Assembly (NCBI GenBank): GCA_900550625.1
Contig: URSW01000024.1
Span: forward strand, 1-13,856
Length of the DNA: 13,856 nucleotides
Reading direction: 5' to 3'
Source: an uncultured Eubacteriales bacterium
GTDB taxonomy: Bacteria; Bacillota; Clostridia; Oscillospirales; CAG-272
This document shows positions 7,051 through 13,721 of the stretch, piece after piece. The notes beneath the pieces are model-generated. The model was not told the origin of the DNA, searched no databases, and worked only from the letters and a program-made list of their open reading frames with translations. Numbering within the stretch: the stretch's first letter is position 1; every line of letters starts with the position of its first letter. The position numbers and the translations under genes were made by a program.

Positions 7051-7061
7051 CTTGACACAAG
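7051..7061. other. Right attachment junction (attR) of the element in spoVT
   Basis: CTTG ACA CAAG is a short inverted repeat exactly where the sequence changes from element to SpoVT coding. Every residue from Ala-Asp-Asp (7061 on) matches the SpoVT AbrB domain, and nothing upstream does. Serine recombinases cross over at a 2-bp core, but the core cannot be named without the other junction. Confidence 0.6.
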
Positions 7062-7579
7062 CAGACGATCTCGGAAGAGTCGTTATTCCCAAAGAAATAA
7101 GACGCACGATGCGTATCCGCGAGGGCGACCCGCTCGAAATATATACGGACCGCGAGGGCGAGGTCATATTCAAAAAATACTCTCCGATCGGGGAGCTGGC
7201 GGTGTTTGCCGTGCAGTACGCGGAAACTCTTCATAAGACCTGCCAGCTTGCGATCGTGATATGCGACCGCGACGCGGTGGTTGCCAGCGCCGGAGTTCCG
7301 AAGAAGGATTACGGCGACAGGAAAATAAGCGCGGAATTTGAGGACCTGATCGAAAAGAGAAGCTTTTTCGCATCGAAGGACAGCTCCGAAAAGATATGCA
7401 TTACCGAAGGCGCGGATACCTTCGTAAGCTGCGCAATGCCGATCATCGCCGAAGGGGATATCGCCGGCGCGGTCGCTTCGGTAATATCCGACCGCGATCA
7501 GAGAGTATGTGCCGAGGACATCGAGGAAAAACTGATACAGACCGCGGCGCTGTTTCTCGGAAAGCAGCTCGAAAGCTGA
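7052..7579 (+). CDS. spoVT: SpoVT, stage V sporulation regulator, with its 5' end displaced by the element
   Basis: SpoVT is a forespore transcription factor with an AbrB-type DNA-binding domain and a GAF-like ligand domain, controlling sigma-G-dependent genes. From 7061 the protein reads ADDLGRVVIPKEIRRTMRIR, then the conserved 'GDPLEIYTDREGEV.F.KYSPIGEL', and continues through an intact GAF domain to TGA 7577-7579. The normal start (MKATGIVRR-like, about 9 residues forming the first AbrB strand) is missing; foreign element sequence is in its place. The frame is open upstream only to TAA 7022. TTG 7052 could start a 175-residue product beginning Met-Thr-Gln, but it has no ribosome binding site, and the AbrB domain would lack its first strand. 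In this arrangement the gene is most likely inactive, with its promoter and first codons expected at the far end of the element. Confidence 0.85.
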   Translation: MTQADDLGRVVIPKEIRRTMRIREGDPLEIYTDREGEVIFKKYSPIGELAVFAVQYAETLHKTCQLAIVICDRDAVVASAGVPKKDYGDRKISAEFEDLIEKRSFFASKDSSEKICITEGADTFVSCAMPIIAEGDIAGAVASVISDRDQRVCAEDIEEKLIQTAALFLGKQLES

Positions 7580-7600
7580 ATAATTCGGGAATACGGTATC

Positions 7601-7643
7601 GGAGCAGTCCGCATAAAGGCGGGCTGCTCCGGCGTTTTGCCGG
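7601..7643 (+). terminator. Terminator after spoVT
   Basis: GGAGCAGTCCGC (7601-7612) pairs with GCGGGCTGCTCC (7619-7630), 12 bp with one G-U, followed by GGCGTTTT. A second hairpin, CCGGC/GCCGG (7629-7633 with 7639-7643), overlaps its base. The T-run is displaced by GGCG. Confidence 0.6.
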
Positions 7644-7740
7644 ATATACGGCTTTACGCCGCGGACTATTCTGCAGTATCGGTCATGCAGCCGCGCGTCC
7701 GCCGCACGACGATTTAATTTCGCGCATATTCAAAAAACGG

Positions 7741-7769
7741 TTGAACTTGCGCGTGAGCGGTGGTATAAT
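7741..7769 (+). promoter_or_regulatory. Sigma-A promoter of nadE
   Basis: TTGAAC (7741-7746), a 17-bp spacer, then perfect TATAAT (7764-7769). It lies 44 bases before the nadE start. Confidence 0.8.
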
Positions 7770-7813
7770 ATAAACGGATTTTGCCGTCGGTATGACAGTA
7801 CGGGAGGAATACA

Positions 7814-9778
7814 ATGCTTGATTTTATAAGGGTTGCCGCCGCCGTTCCGGACGTTGCGGTCGGAAACGCTGCGGAGAATACGGACCGCATAATCGAAAAG
7901 GCCGCCGAGGCTGAGAATAAATCCCCGCAGCTTACCGTTTTTCCGGAGCTTGCGCTGACCGGATATACCTGTGCCGACCTCTTCTTTCAGCAGACCCTTC
8001 TTCGTTCCGCGAGAGAGGGACTGAAAAAGATCGTTTCGTGCAGTGAAGCCTTTTCTTCAGTGATCGCGGTGGGACTTCCTCTTGAAATACACGGCGCGCT
8101 TTATAACTGCGCCGCCGTGATATACCGCGGACGTCTTTACGGAATTGTGCCGAAAACGTATATCCCCACATATAATGAATTTTACGAGAAGCGGTGGTTT
8201 ACTCCGGGATCGCGCCTCGGCAGCGTTTCGCTCACCTCCGCGGAACTCGGAATCGGAGAACTTCAGGCGGAAAGTATCCCCGCGGGGCGCGATCTCATAT
8301 TTGATACCGGAATGTTTCGCTTCGGCGCCGAAATATGCGAGGATCTTTGGGCGACGGTGTCTCCCGGAAGTCTGCTTGCGCTCGGCGGAGCGGAGGTTAT
8401 AATAAATCTTTCGGCGAGCAACGAGACGATCTCGAAGCGCCGCTACCGCCGTTCGCTCGTACAGCAGCAGTCGGCGTCTCAGCTCGGCGCATATGTCTAT
8501 GTCTCCGCGGGCTGCACGGAATCGACGACCGATCTTATTTTCTCGGGACACAGCCTTGTCTGTGAAAACGGCAGAGTCCTTGCGGAGAACACGAAGACCG
8601 TCGATACCGACTATATCCTTTACAGCGACATCGACCTCGGAAAGCTTCGTGCCGACAGGATCAAAATAAAGACATTTTCCGACTGCGCGGAGCAGAACAC
8701 ATCCGCGTCCTCGTTCAGAACCGTTTCAATTCCGTGCGCATTTTCCGCGGGGTGTGACCTTTCGTTCTATCCGGTGAGAAAGCTTCCGTTCGTTCCCGAC
8801 GTGAAACGTGACCGTGCACAGCGATGCATGAATATTTTCGAAATGCAGGTAATGGGGCTTAAAAAGCGCATGGACGTAACGGGCGCACGTCCGGTCATCG
8901 GCGTGTCAGGAGGGCTTGATTCCACGCTTGCACTGCTCGTTTGCACAGAGGCGGCGCGCCGTGCGGGAAGGACCCTCACCGATGTCGTCGGTATTACGAT
9001 GCCGTGTTTCGGCACGACGGGACGCACATACAACAACTCGCTAGCACTAATGAAAAGCCTCGGCATCACCGCGCTTGAGATCCCGATAAAAAAGGCGGTT
9101 GAGCAGCATTTCTCCGATATCGGACACGATCCCGACAAATTCGATCTTACCTTTGAAAATTCGCAGGCGAGAGAACGTACTCAGGTGCTTATGGACTACG
9201 CCGGAAAGATCGGCGGATTTGTAGCGGGAACCGGAGACCTCAGCGAGCTTGCGCTCGGATGGTGCACATATAACGCGGATCACATGAGTATGTACGGCGT
9301 CAACTGCGGAATCCCGAAAACGCTCGTCCGCTGGATGATCGACAGCATAATGGAATACGACATATTCAGAAGCAGCAGCGATATCCTCCGCGATATTCTC
9401 GATACGCCCATCAGTCCGGAGCTTCTTCCGCCCGACGAAAACGGCGAGATCGCGCAGCAGACCGAGGATATCGTCGGACCGTATGCGCTCCACGATTTCT
9501 TCCTCTATTACGTTCTCAGATACGGATTTGAGCCGGAGAAGATATTTGCGCTTGCCTGCCGCGCGTTCGAAAACGATTTCAAGCCCGACGTGATCAAAAA
9601 GTGGCTCGTGACGTTCTACCGCCGATTCTTCACTCAGCAGTTCAAGCGAAGCTGCCTGCCGGACGGCGTGAAGATCGGAAGCATCTGCCTCTCTCCGCGC
9701 GGAGATTGGCGTATGCCGAGCGACGCAACAGCTGCGCTGTGGCTCCGTCAGGCTCAGTCCCTTGAGGTGTGCAATTGA
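7814..9778 (+). CDS. nadE: Glutamine-dependent NAD+ synthetase
   Basis: It makes NAD+ from deamido-NAD+, ATP and glutamine-derived ammonia, the last step of NAD biosynthesis in the cytoplasm. The 654 residues carry two domains. N-terminal nitrilase-type glutaminase (about 5-285): FPELALTGY (Glu45), PKTYIP (Lys114) and AEICEDLW (Cys175) give the Glu-Lys-Cys triad. C-terminal synthetase (about 335-650): the ATP pyrophosphatase loop SGGLDS (365-370), ENSQARERTQ (from 448) and GDLSELALGW (474-483). Length fits the long, two-domain form. Start ATG 7814 has GGAGG (7803-7807) 6 bases upstream. It is a single-gene unit between its own promoter and a strong terminator. Nothing is missing. Confidence 0.96.
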   Translation: MLDFIRVAAAVPDVAVGNAAENTDRIIEKAAEAENKSPQLTVFPELALTGYTCADLFFQQTLLRSAREGLKKIVSCSEAFSSVIAVGLPLEIHGALYNCAAVIYRGRLYGIVPKTYIPTYNEFYEKRWFTPGSRLGSVSLTSAELGIGELQAESIPAGRDLIFDTGMFRFGAEICEDLWATVSPGSLLALGGAEVIINLSASNETISKRRYRRSLVQQQSASQLGAYVYVSAGCTESTTDLIFSGHSLVCENGRVLAENTKTVDTDYILYSDIDLGKLRADRIKIKTFSDCAEQNTSASSFRTVSIPCAFSAGCDLSFYPVRKLPFVPDVKRDRAQRCMNIFEMQVMGLKKRMDVTGARPVIGVSGGLDSTLALLVCTEAARRAGRTLTDVVGITMPCFGTTGRTYNNSLALMKSLGITALEIPIKKAVEQHFSDIGHDPDKFDLTFENSQARERTQVLMDYAGKIGGFVAGTGDLSELALGWCTYNADHMSMYGVNCGIPKTLVRWMIDSIMEYDIFRSSSDILRDILDTPISPELLPPDENGEIAQQTEDIVGPYALHDFFLYYVLRYGFEPEKIFALACRAFENDFKPDVIKKWLVTFYRRFFTQQFKRSCLPDGVKIGSICLSPRGDWRMPSDATAALWLRQAQSLEVCN

Positions 9779-9808
9779 ACGGCGCGCCGAAAAAAATACA
9801 GTGCTTTT

Positions 9809-9839
9809 GTCCGCAGACGGTCGCCGTCTGCGGACTTTT
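9809..9839 (+). terminator. Strong terminator after nadE
   Basis: GTCCGCAGACGG (9809-9820), TCG loop, CCGTCTGCGGAC (9824-9835) is a perfect 12-bp stem followed by TTTTG. Confidence 0.9.
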
Positions 9840-9941
9840 GTATATTCGGATGCACGTCGGCGGAGAAGCGAAAAAGCGTTTTGCCCAAGCGGAGAAGTAC
9901 GCGCCATGCGTATAAAACCGACTTTTGCGTGACGATAATAT

Positions 9942-9961
9942 ATCACGGAAAATTTCCGATA
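9942..9961. promoter_or_regulatory. Candidate operator before the rubrerythrin gene
   Basis: CGGAAA (9946-9951), A, TTTCCG (9953-9958) is a perfect 6-bp inverted repeat. TATC outside on the left and GATA on the right extend it with a 2-base offset. It is 26 bases before the start codon. It does not match the PerR box as I know it. No convincing promoter was found here. Confidence 0.3.
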
Positions 9962-9983
9962 CATTATCTTAAGGAGAAAAGTC

Positions 9984-10529
9984 ATGGCGAATACGGGGAA
10001 GTACGCGGGGAGCGAAACCGAGAAGAATCTTTACGCGGCGTTTGCCGGTGAGACTCAGGCGAGGAGCAAGTACACCTATTTTGCGTCGGTTGCAAAAAAG
10101 CAGGGATTCGAGCAGATCGCCGAGCTGTTTCAGCGGACCGCGGATAACGAGAAGGAGCACGCGAAGCTGTGGTTTGAGGAGCTCGGCGGTCTCGGGGATA
10201 CGGCGGATAATCTTCTGAACGCGGCGGAAGGCGAGAATTACGAGTGGACCGATATGTACGCATCGTTTGCGGAGACGGCGGAAAGGGAAGGCTTTCGCGC
10301 TGTTGCGGCGAAGTTCAGACTTGTCGCGGAGGTCGAAAAGCATCACGAGGAGCGCTACCGCAAGCTCCTTCGTAATGTGGACAGCGCGTCCGTCTTTGAA
10401 AAAAGCGAGGTCAAGGTCTGGGAATGCCGCAACTGCGGACATATCGCGGTCGGAATGTCCGCGCCCGAGATATGCCCGGTCTGCCTTCATTCTCAGGGTT
10501 TTTTCGAGCTCAAAAGCGAAAACTACTGA
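9984..10529 (+). CDS. rbr: Rubrerythrin
   Basis: This non-haem iron peroxidase reduces hydrogen peroxide in the cytoplasm of anaerobes, taking electrons via its rubredoxin-like tail. The 181 residues show a ferritin-like four-helix diiron domain (about 1-135), with ligand positions matching the family: Glu23, Glu56, His59, Glu97, Glu100, Glu118 and His121. The C-terminal rubredoxin-type iron site has Cys148/Cys151 (CRNCGH) and Cys164/Cys167 (CPVC). Length is slightly below that of the classic 191-residue protein because of a short linker. Start ATG 9984 has AAGGAG (9971-9976) 7 bases upstream. It stands alone between the nadE terminator and the next promoter. It supports an anaerobic host. 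Confidence 0.96.
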   Translation: MANTGKYAGSETEKNLYAAFAGETQARSKYTYFASVAKKQGFEQIAELFQRTADNEKEHAKLWFEELGGLGDTADNLLNAAEGENYEWTDMYASFAETAEREGFRAVAAKFRLVAEVEKHHEERYRKLLRNVDSASVFEKSEVKVWECRNCGHIAVGMSAPEICPVCLHSQGFFELKSENY

Positions 10530-10596
10530 TAAAATCCGACACGTTTTTTCGATATTCGGCTGAGTACGCAAAAATATTATTCGTGACGCGCCGTGC

Positions 10597-10625
10597 TTGA
10601 CAAGATGAACTTACTGTGATATAAT
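10597..10625 (+). promoter_or_regulatory. Consensus sigma-A promoter of the purine permease leader
   Basis: Perfect TTGACA (10597-10602), a 17-bp spacer, perfect TATAAT (10620-10625). Transcription should begin near 10631-10634, directly at the 5' edge of the riboswitch-like leader. Confidence 0.9.
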
Positions 10626-10629
10626 CATT

Positions 10630-10703
10630 AACGTCTTTGGAACTGACGGATTGAAGTGGGCGCTGCACGGAGCGAGAATTGTTTCGAACTTACCGTTTAG
10701 GCA
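10630..10703 (+). ncRNA. Candidate ZTP (pfl)-type riboswitch, sequence variant
   Basis: The leader carries ACTGACGGA (10642-10650), close to the ZTP motif ACUGGCGGA. A GTG/CAC hairpin (10656-10658 with 10666-10668) follows, then CGGAGCGA (10668-10675), like GGGAGCGA. After a linker comes CCGTTTAGGCA (10693-10703), like CCGCCUGGGCA. The class-defining pseudoknot is kept by compensation: GACGG (10645-10649) pairs with CCGTT (10693-10697), where the usual pairing is GGCGG with CCGCC. A small hairpin CTTA/TAGG (10689-10692 with 10698-10701) presents that loop. Its 3' arm overlaps the first bases of the terminator stem (from 10699), so ligand-stabilised folding would favour read-through. ZTP riboswitches sense purine/folate stress, which fits a purine transporter. 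P1 (TCTT with GAGA) is weak. Motif recall is from memory. Confidence 0.5.
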
Positions 10704-10735
10704 CACTTATCGTGGGATAAGTGTGCCTTAGTTTT
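10699..10735 (+). terminator. Leader terminator (attenuator) of the purine permease
   Basis: AGGCACACTTAT (10699-10710), CGTGGG loop, ATAAGTGTGCCT (10717-10728) is a perfect 12-bp stem followed by TAGTTTTG. It lies between promoter and gene, so it must be conditional for the gene to be expressed. Confidence 0.85.
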
Positions 10736-10869
10736 GATTCCGGAAGCCTTCGGCTTATCCGTAACGCCGCAAAAATGCGGCGCGGAATTTTCGACGGGAA
10801 TCATTCCGGGATATTTCAAATCATTGTCGGCAACCAATCAAATATATATTTCGGAAAGGGAAAAGATTT
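10736..10869 (+). other. Second half of the permease 5' untranslated region
   Basis: It contains two further hairpins: AAGCC-TTC-GGCTT (10744-10756) and CGCCGC/GCGGCG (10765-10770 with 10777-10782). Neither has a T-run. The RBS is GAAAGGG (10854-10860), 9 bases before ATG 10870. No second promoter is evident. Confidence 0.5.
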
Positions 10870-12318
10870 ATGAAAAACAGCAACGCAGAACAAAAAAGCT
10901 CGTTCTGGAACAGAAAGTTCCGGTACAATGAAATGGGGTCGTCACCGAGAACAGAGGTGATTGCGGGATTGACTACCTTCCTCGCAATGGCATACATACT
11001 TGTCGTAAACTCCGGAATGTTTGCAACTCTCGGCGTGGTATCGTTCGACGCCATGTATGTTACGACGGCGCTTTCCGCCATCATAGGAACGGTGCTTATC
11101 GGTCTTCTTTCCAATCTGCCGCTTGCGCAGGCTCCCGGAATGGGACTCAATGCGTTCTTTGTGTATACGGTATGCCTTACTCTCGGCTTTTCCTACGCAA
11201 ACGCGCTTGTGTTCGTGCTTATCGACGGACTTATTTTCGTGCTGCTGACCGCAACCGGACTTCGCAAAATTATTTTCGAAGCCATTCCGCCTGTCGTTAA
11301 GACTGCAATCCCCGCGGGAATCGGTCTGTTTATCGCTTTCCTCGGTCTTCAGGATGCGAAGCTTGTCATTCCCAGCGAATCGACCGGCGTTACGCTTGCG
11401 TCGTTCAACTTCATCGGCAATGCGGATTGGGCGTCCGTTATGCCGCTGATCGTTGCCGTATTCTCTCTTCTGCTTATCGCAGTTCTGGCATATAGAAACA
11501 TCAAAGGCTCCATTCTTTGGGGAATACTCGGCGGAACCGCACTGTATTACATCCTCGGCTTTACGGTGGATGGCTTCTACGATACCTTTGCCGAGACTTT
11601 CACGTTTGATCCCATCAAGCCGTTCACTGCATTTGCCTCCGAATCCTTCGGAAAGGTATTCACCGAGGGATTTGATTTCTCGGCATATCTCGGCACGGAA
11701 GGACATTCAGTCGGCGGACTTGTCATTCTTTTTATAACGACGGCGCTTGCATTCTGCATGGTGGATATGTTCGATACACTCGGAACTCTGTACGGCGCAT
11801 GCCGCGGCGGCGATCTGCTCGTAAAGAACGATAGGGGCGAGCTTGAGGTTCCGAATATGAACAAGGCGATGATGGCTGACGCGATCGCAACCTGTACCGG
11901 AGCGGCGCTCGGCACGTCCACGGTAACGACCTTCGTCGAGTCCTCCGCCGGAGTTGCTGCGGGAGGAAAGACCGGTCTTACCTCTCTCGTCACATCCGCC
12001 GCATTTGTGGCCGCACTTTTCTTCGCTCCGCTTGCAAAGCTGATTCCCGCTTTTGCGTACGGTGCCGCCCTCATCTATGTCGGCGTTCTTATGATGGGAA
12101 GCGTCAAGGATATCGATTGGAAGGATGTTTCCTCTGCGGTTCCCGCTTTCCTTACCCTTGCAATGATGCCGTTTACCTATAACATTTCCTACGGAATCGC
12201 TTTCGGACTTCTCTCCTATGTCGTGATCAAGGTGTTCGCAGGAAAGATCAGGGAAGTAAAGGTCGGCACATGGGTAATCACCGTGCTGTTCCTTGCGATG
12301 TTCTTCCTCACGCACTGA
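10870..12318 (+). CDS. NCS2-family purine permease (AzgA/PbuG/PbuO-like, COG2252)
   Basis: This integral membrane symporter takes up purine bases (hypoxanthine, guanine or adenine). The 482 residues are very hydrophobic, with about 12 or more membrane segments beginning near residue 28. Family marks: EVIAGLTTFLAMAYILVVN (29-47), the substrate-site segment APGMGLNAFF (88-97), GIGLFIAFLGL (150-160), DMFDTLGTL (299-307) and GTSTVTTFVESSAGV (348-362). These define the azaguanine/guanine/hypoxanthine branch of NCS2 rather than the uracil or xanthine branches. Exact substrate is not readable. Regulation: a consensus promoter, a riboswitch-like leader and an attenuator precede it, consistent with control by purine or folate status. 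It is a single-gene unit closed by a strong terminator. Start ATG 10870 gives the usual short hydrophilic N-terminus. Confidence 0.93.
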   Translation: MKNSNAEQKSSFWNRKFRYNEMGSSPRTEVIAGLTTFLAMAYILVVNSGMFATLGVVSFDAMYVTTALSAIIGTVLIGLLSNLPLAQAPGMGLNAFFVYTVCLTLGFSYANALVFVLIDGLIFVLLTATGLRKIIFEAIPPVVKTAIPAGIGLFIAFLGLQDAKLVIPSESTGVTLASFNFIGNADWASVMPLIVAVFSLLLIAVLAYRNIKGSILWGILGGTALYYILGFTVDGFYDTFAETFTFDPIKPFTAFASESFGKVFTEGFDFSAYLGTEGHSVGGLVILFITTALAFCMVDMFDTLGTLYGACRGGDLLVKNDRGELEVPNMNKAMMADAIATCTGAALGTSTVTTFVESSAGVAAGGKTGLTSLVTSAAFVAALFFAPLAKLIPAFAYGAALIYVGVLMMGSVKDIDWKDVSSAVPAFLTLAMMPFTYNISYGIAFGLLSYVVIKVFAGKIREVKVGTWVITVLFLAMFFLTH

Positions 12319-12352
12319 GCATCTCTGCAATCTGCGGAAAGATCGCAGTGCC

Positions 12353-12366
12353 CCGGACCTGTCCGG
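12353..12366. repeat. Short perfect hairpin after the permease
   Basis: CCGGAC, CT, GTCCGG. A small stem-loop just before the main terminator; possibly an RNA 3'-end stabiliser. No T-run. Confidence 0.35.
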
Positions 12367-12378
12367 AATAAAATTGAT

Positions 12379-12415
12379 AAAAGCGGCGGCTTTCTTCGAA
12401 AAAGCCGCCGCTTTT
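12379..12415. terminator. Strong, symmetrical terminator after the permease
   Basis: AAAAGCGGCGGCTTT (12379-12393) pairs perfectly with AAAGCCGCCGCTTTT (12401-12415), 15 bp, loop CTTCGAA. A-runs and T-runs on both sides allow termination from either direction. Confidence 0.9.
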
Positions 12416-12664
12416 ACGACTTTACCGCGAGTTTTTTCCCAATCTCCGCGCGATACCGCAACGGATTTTCCCGATCGGCATTACGGCGCACCTGCAAGGT
12501 TCGGATGCGCCGACGGCTTTGCGCCGGAAGTCTGCGTACTTCAGATAAGCGCCGGATTTCGCCGCCTCTGCTCCGGACATTTCCCCGAAACGCACCGCAT
12601 CGTCGAAAATATCGGTCCTTATATCAAAAAACTCAAAAAAACGCAAATAAACGGCGCATATCCG
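12416..12664. other. Gap without a credible gene; possible remnant on the minus strand
   Basis: About 300 bases lie between the permease terminator and the LysR gene. On the minus strand a frame of 74 codons (12646 down to 12422) ends just before the shared terminator and has host-like base composition. It has only a TTG start with no ribosome binding site and matches no family I know. It may be a 5'-truncated gene remnant or chance. Plus-strand frames are equally unconvincing. Confidence 0.25.
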
Positions 12665-12693
12665 TAGATTTTAAAAGCGGATTGTGCTATACT
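12665..12693 (+). promoter_or_regulatory. Extended -10 promoter of the LysR-type gene
   Basis: TATACT (12688-12693) is preceded by TGC (12685-12687), an extended -10. The -35 (TAGATT, 12665-12670, 17-bp spacer) is weak. It is 30 bases before the start codon. Confidence 0.55.
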
Positions 12694-12723
12694 TATTGTG
12701 AGTGATTCCGTATAGGGGGATAT

Positions 12724-13656
12724 ATGAACCTACTTCATATGAAATACGCCGTAACCATCGCAGAAACGAAGTCGATCAATAAGGCAGCGGAAAAGCTTTA
12801 TGTTGGTCAGTCCGCATTGAGCCGCGCGGTCAAAGAGCTTGAGACCTCGCTTGGGGCTGCGGTTTTTGAGCGCAGTTCGAAGGGGATGACTCTCACTCCG
12901 AGCGGAGAGGAATTCATCCGACGTGCGCGAAGCATACTCGAGCAGGTGGACAGCATGGAAAATATGTTCCGCGGCGGCGGGAAGGAGCGGAAACGCTTTT
13001 CCGTCTCTGTGCCGCACGCTGATTATATCGCCGAAGCCTTTGCGCTTTTTTCGGGATGGGCCGACGGAAAAATCCATGCCGATCTGTTTTTCAGGGAGGC
13101 AGATACGGCTCAGACGGTGAAAAGCGTGATCCGTGAGGAATGCGCTCTCGGAATAATCAGATATGAGGCAAAACGGGACAGGGAATACAAAAGCTTTCTC
13201 GATTCAAAAGAGCTTGATTATGAGCTTATCTGTGAATTCTCTCCGACGGTGATAATGAATTCGGCATCCCCGCTTGCAGATTCGGAGAGCGTCACGCGCG
13301 AAGAGTTGCTGGAGCTTGCCGAGGTCGTATACACGGACAGATATGATTCGCCTGATGCCCCGCCGTTTCCTGCGGAGCGCGATAATGTTGAATCCGCGGA
13401 CGGCGAGCGTAGATATATACACGTTTTCGACCGCGCGGCAGTTCTTTCGATCCTTTCTTCAAATCCGTATGCGTTTGCGTGCACGTCCCCCGTGCCGAAA
13501 GCAGTCCTTGAAAAATACGGACTTGTGCAGAAAAAATGTACCGATGACACCGCGCTCTTCAAGGATGTCCTTATCCACAGAAAGGATCACTGCCTTTCCG
13601 AATTCGACCGATCGTTCATAGAACGGCTTGTCGGCGTGAAGCGCGAGACCTTATAA
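12724..13656 (+). CDS. LysR-type transcriptional regulator
   Basis: The 310-residue protein has the standard LysR layout. A winged helix-turn-helix occupies residues about 1-62: 'LLHMKYAVTIAET.SINKAAEKLYVGQSALSRAVKELE..LG..VFER...G..LTPSGE'. A linker helix follows (to about 83), then a periplasmic-binding-protein-like effector domain (about 90-300). The N-terminal half is strongly conserved; the effector domain gives no clue to the ligand. Start ATG 12724 has AGGGGG (12714-12719) 4 bases upstream; ATG 12739 is a weaker alternative because it would cut helix 1. LysR regulators often control a divergent neighbour, but no divergent gene exists here and the flanking genes point the same way. Its target is unknown. 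Confidence 0.92.
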   Translation: MNLLHMKYAVTIAETKSINKAAEKLYVGQSALSRAVKELETSLGAAVFERSSKGMTLTPSGEEFIRRARSILEQVDSMENMFRGGGKERKRFSVSVPHADYIAEAFALFSGWADGKIHADLFFREADTAQTVKSVIREECALGIIRYEAKRDREYKSFLDSKELDYELICEFSPTVIMNSASPLADSESVTREELLELAEVVYTDRYDSPDAPPFPAERDNVESADGERRYIHVFDRAAVLSILSSNPYAFACTSPVPKAVLEKYGLVQKKCTDDTALFKDVLIHRKDHCLSEFDRSFIERLVGVKRETL

Positions 13657-13661
13657 TAAAA

Positions 13662-13677
13662 ACGGCATTTTTGCCGT
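13662..13677 (+). terminator. Weak hairpin after the LysR-type gene
   Basis: ACGGCA, TTTT, TGCCGT: a perfect 6-bp stem with a T tetraloop, 5 bases after the stop. No T-run follows, so termination is uncertain and read-through into the phosphodiesterase gene is possible. Confidence 0.4.
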
Positions 13678-13693
13678 ACAGATAAAGAAAGGG

Positions 13694-13710
13694 GCTTCCG
13701 CCGCGGAAGC
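13694..13710 (+). promoter_or_regulatory. Hairpin between an RBS-like run and the phosphodiesterase start
   Basis: GCTTCCG, CCG, CGGAAGC is a perfect 7-bp stem. AAAGGGG (13688-13694) lies just 5' of it and ATG 13722 is 11 bases after it. Folding would bring the purine-rich run near the start codon, which otherwise has no RBS at normal spacing. Confidence 0.4.
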
Positions 13711-13721
13711 GTACAACGAAA

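Larger units (their letters stand above)
1..7060 (+). mobile_element. Right-hand part of an integrative and conjugative element with a triple serine-recombinase module
   Basis: Gene content is that of the regulatory and recombination end of a Tn916/Tn1549-like clostridial ICE: an XRE regulator, a small sigma-70-like protein, a small HTH protein, a DUF6870-like protein, then three consecutive large serine recombinases. The right boundary is placed where SpoVT coding sequence resumes, at about 7055-7063. The exact crossover base cannot be fixed without the left junction, which lies outside the window, as do any conjugation and cargo genes. The change from element to host is supported by the abrupt resumption of a conserved protein in mid-domain and by a shift toward CGC/GGC-rich codons. 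Classing it as conjugative is inference from family context, because no transfer gene is in view. Confidence 0.85.

Noticed and set aside
7052..7057. TTGACA as a -35 box at the junction
   Set aside because: No -10 at 16-18 bp downstream; the following sequence is SpoVT coding.
9047..9985. Minus-strand frame of 312 codons over the nadE 3' end
   Set aside because: It is antisense to the conserved NadE synthetase domain and crosses the strong terminator. It is an artefact of the GC-rich codon pattern.
10630..10735. Purine (guanine/adenine) riboswitch or T-box in the permease leader
   Set aside because: The purine aptamer's conserved junctions and loop pair and the T-box sequence are absent; the ZTP-like motifs fit better.
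10942..12330. Several long minus-strand frames opposite the NCS2 permease
   Set aside because: They are charged and low-complexity, have no recognisable domain, and mirror the codon usage of the membrane protein on the + strand.
12293..12667. Plus-strand frame of 124 codons after the permease
   Set aside because: It begins inside the permease gene and reads through the strong terminator; no start signals and no recognisable motif.
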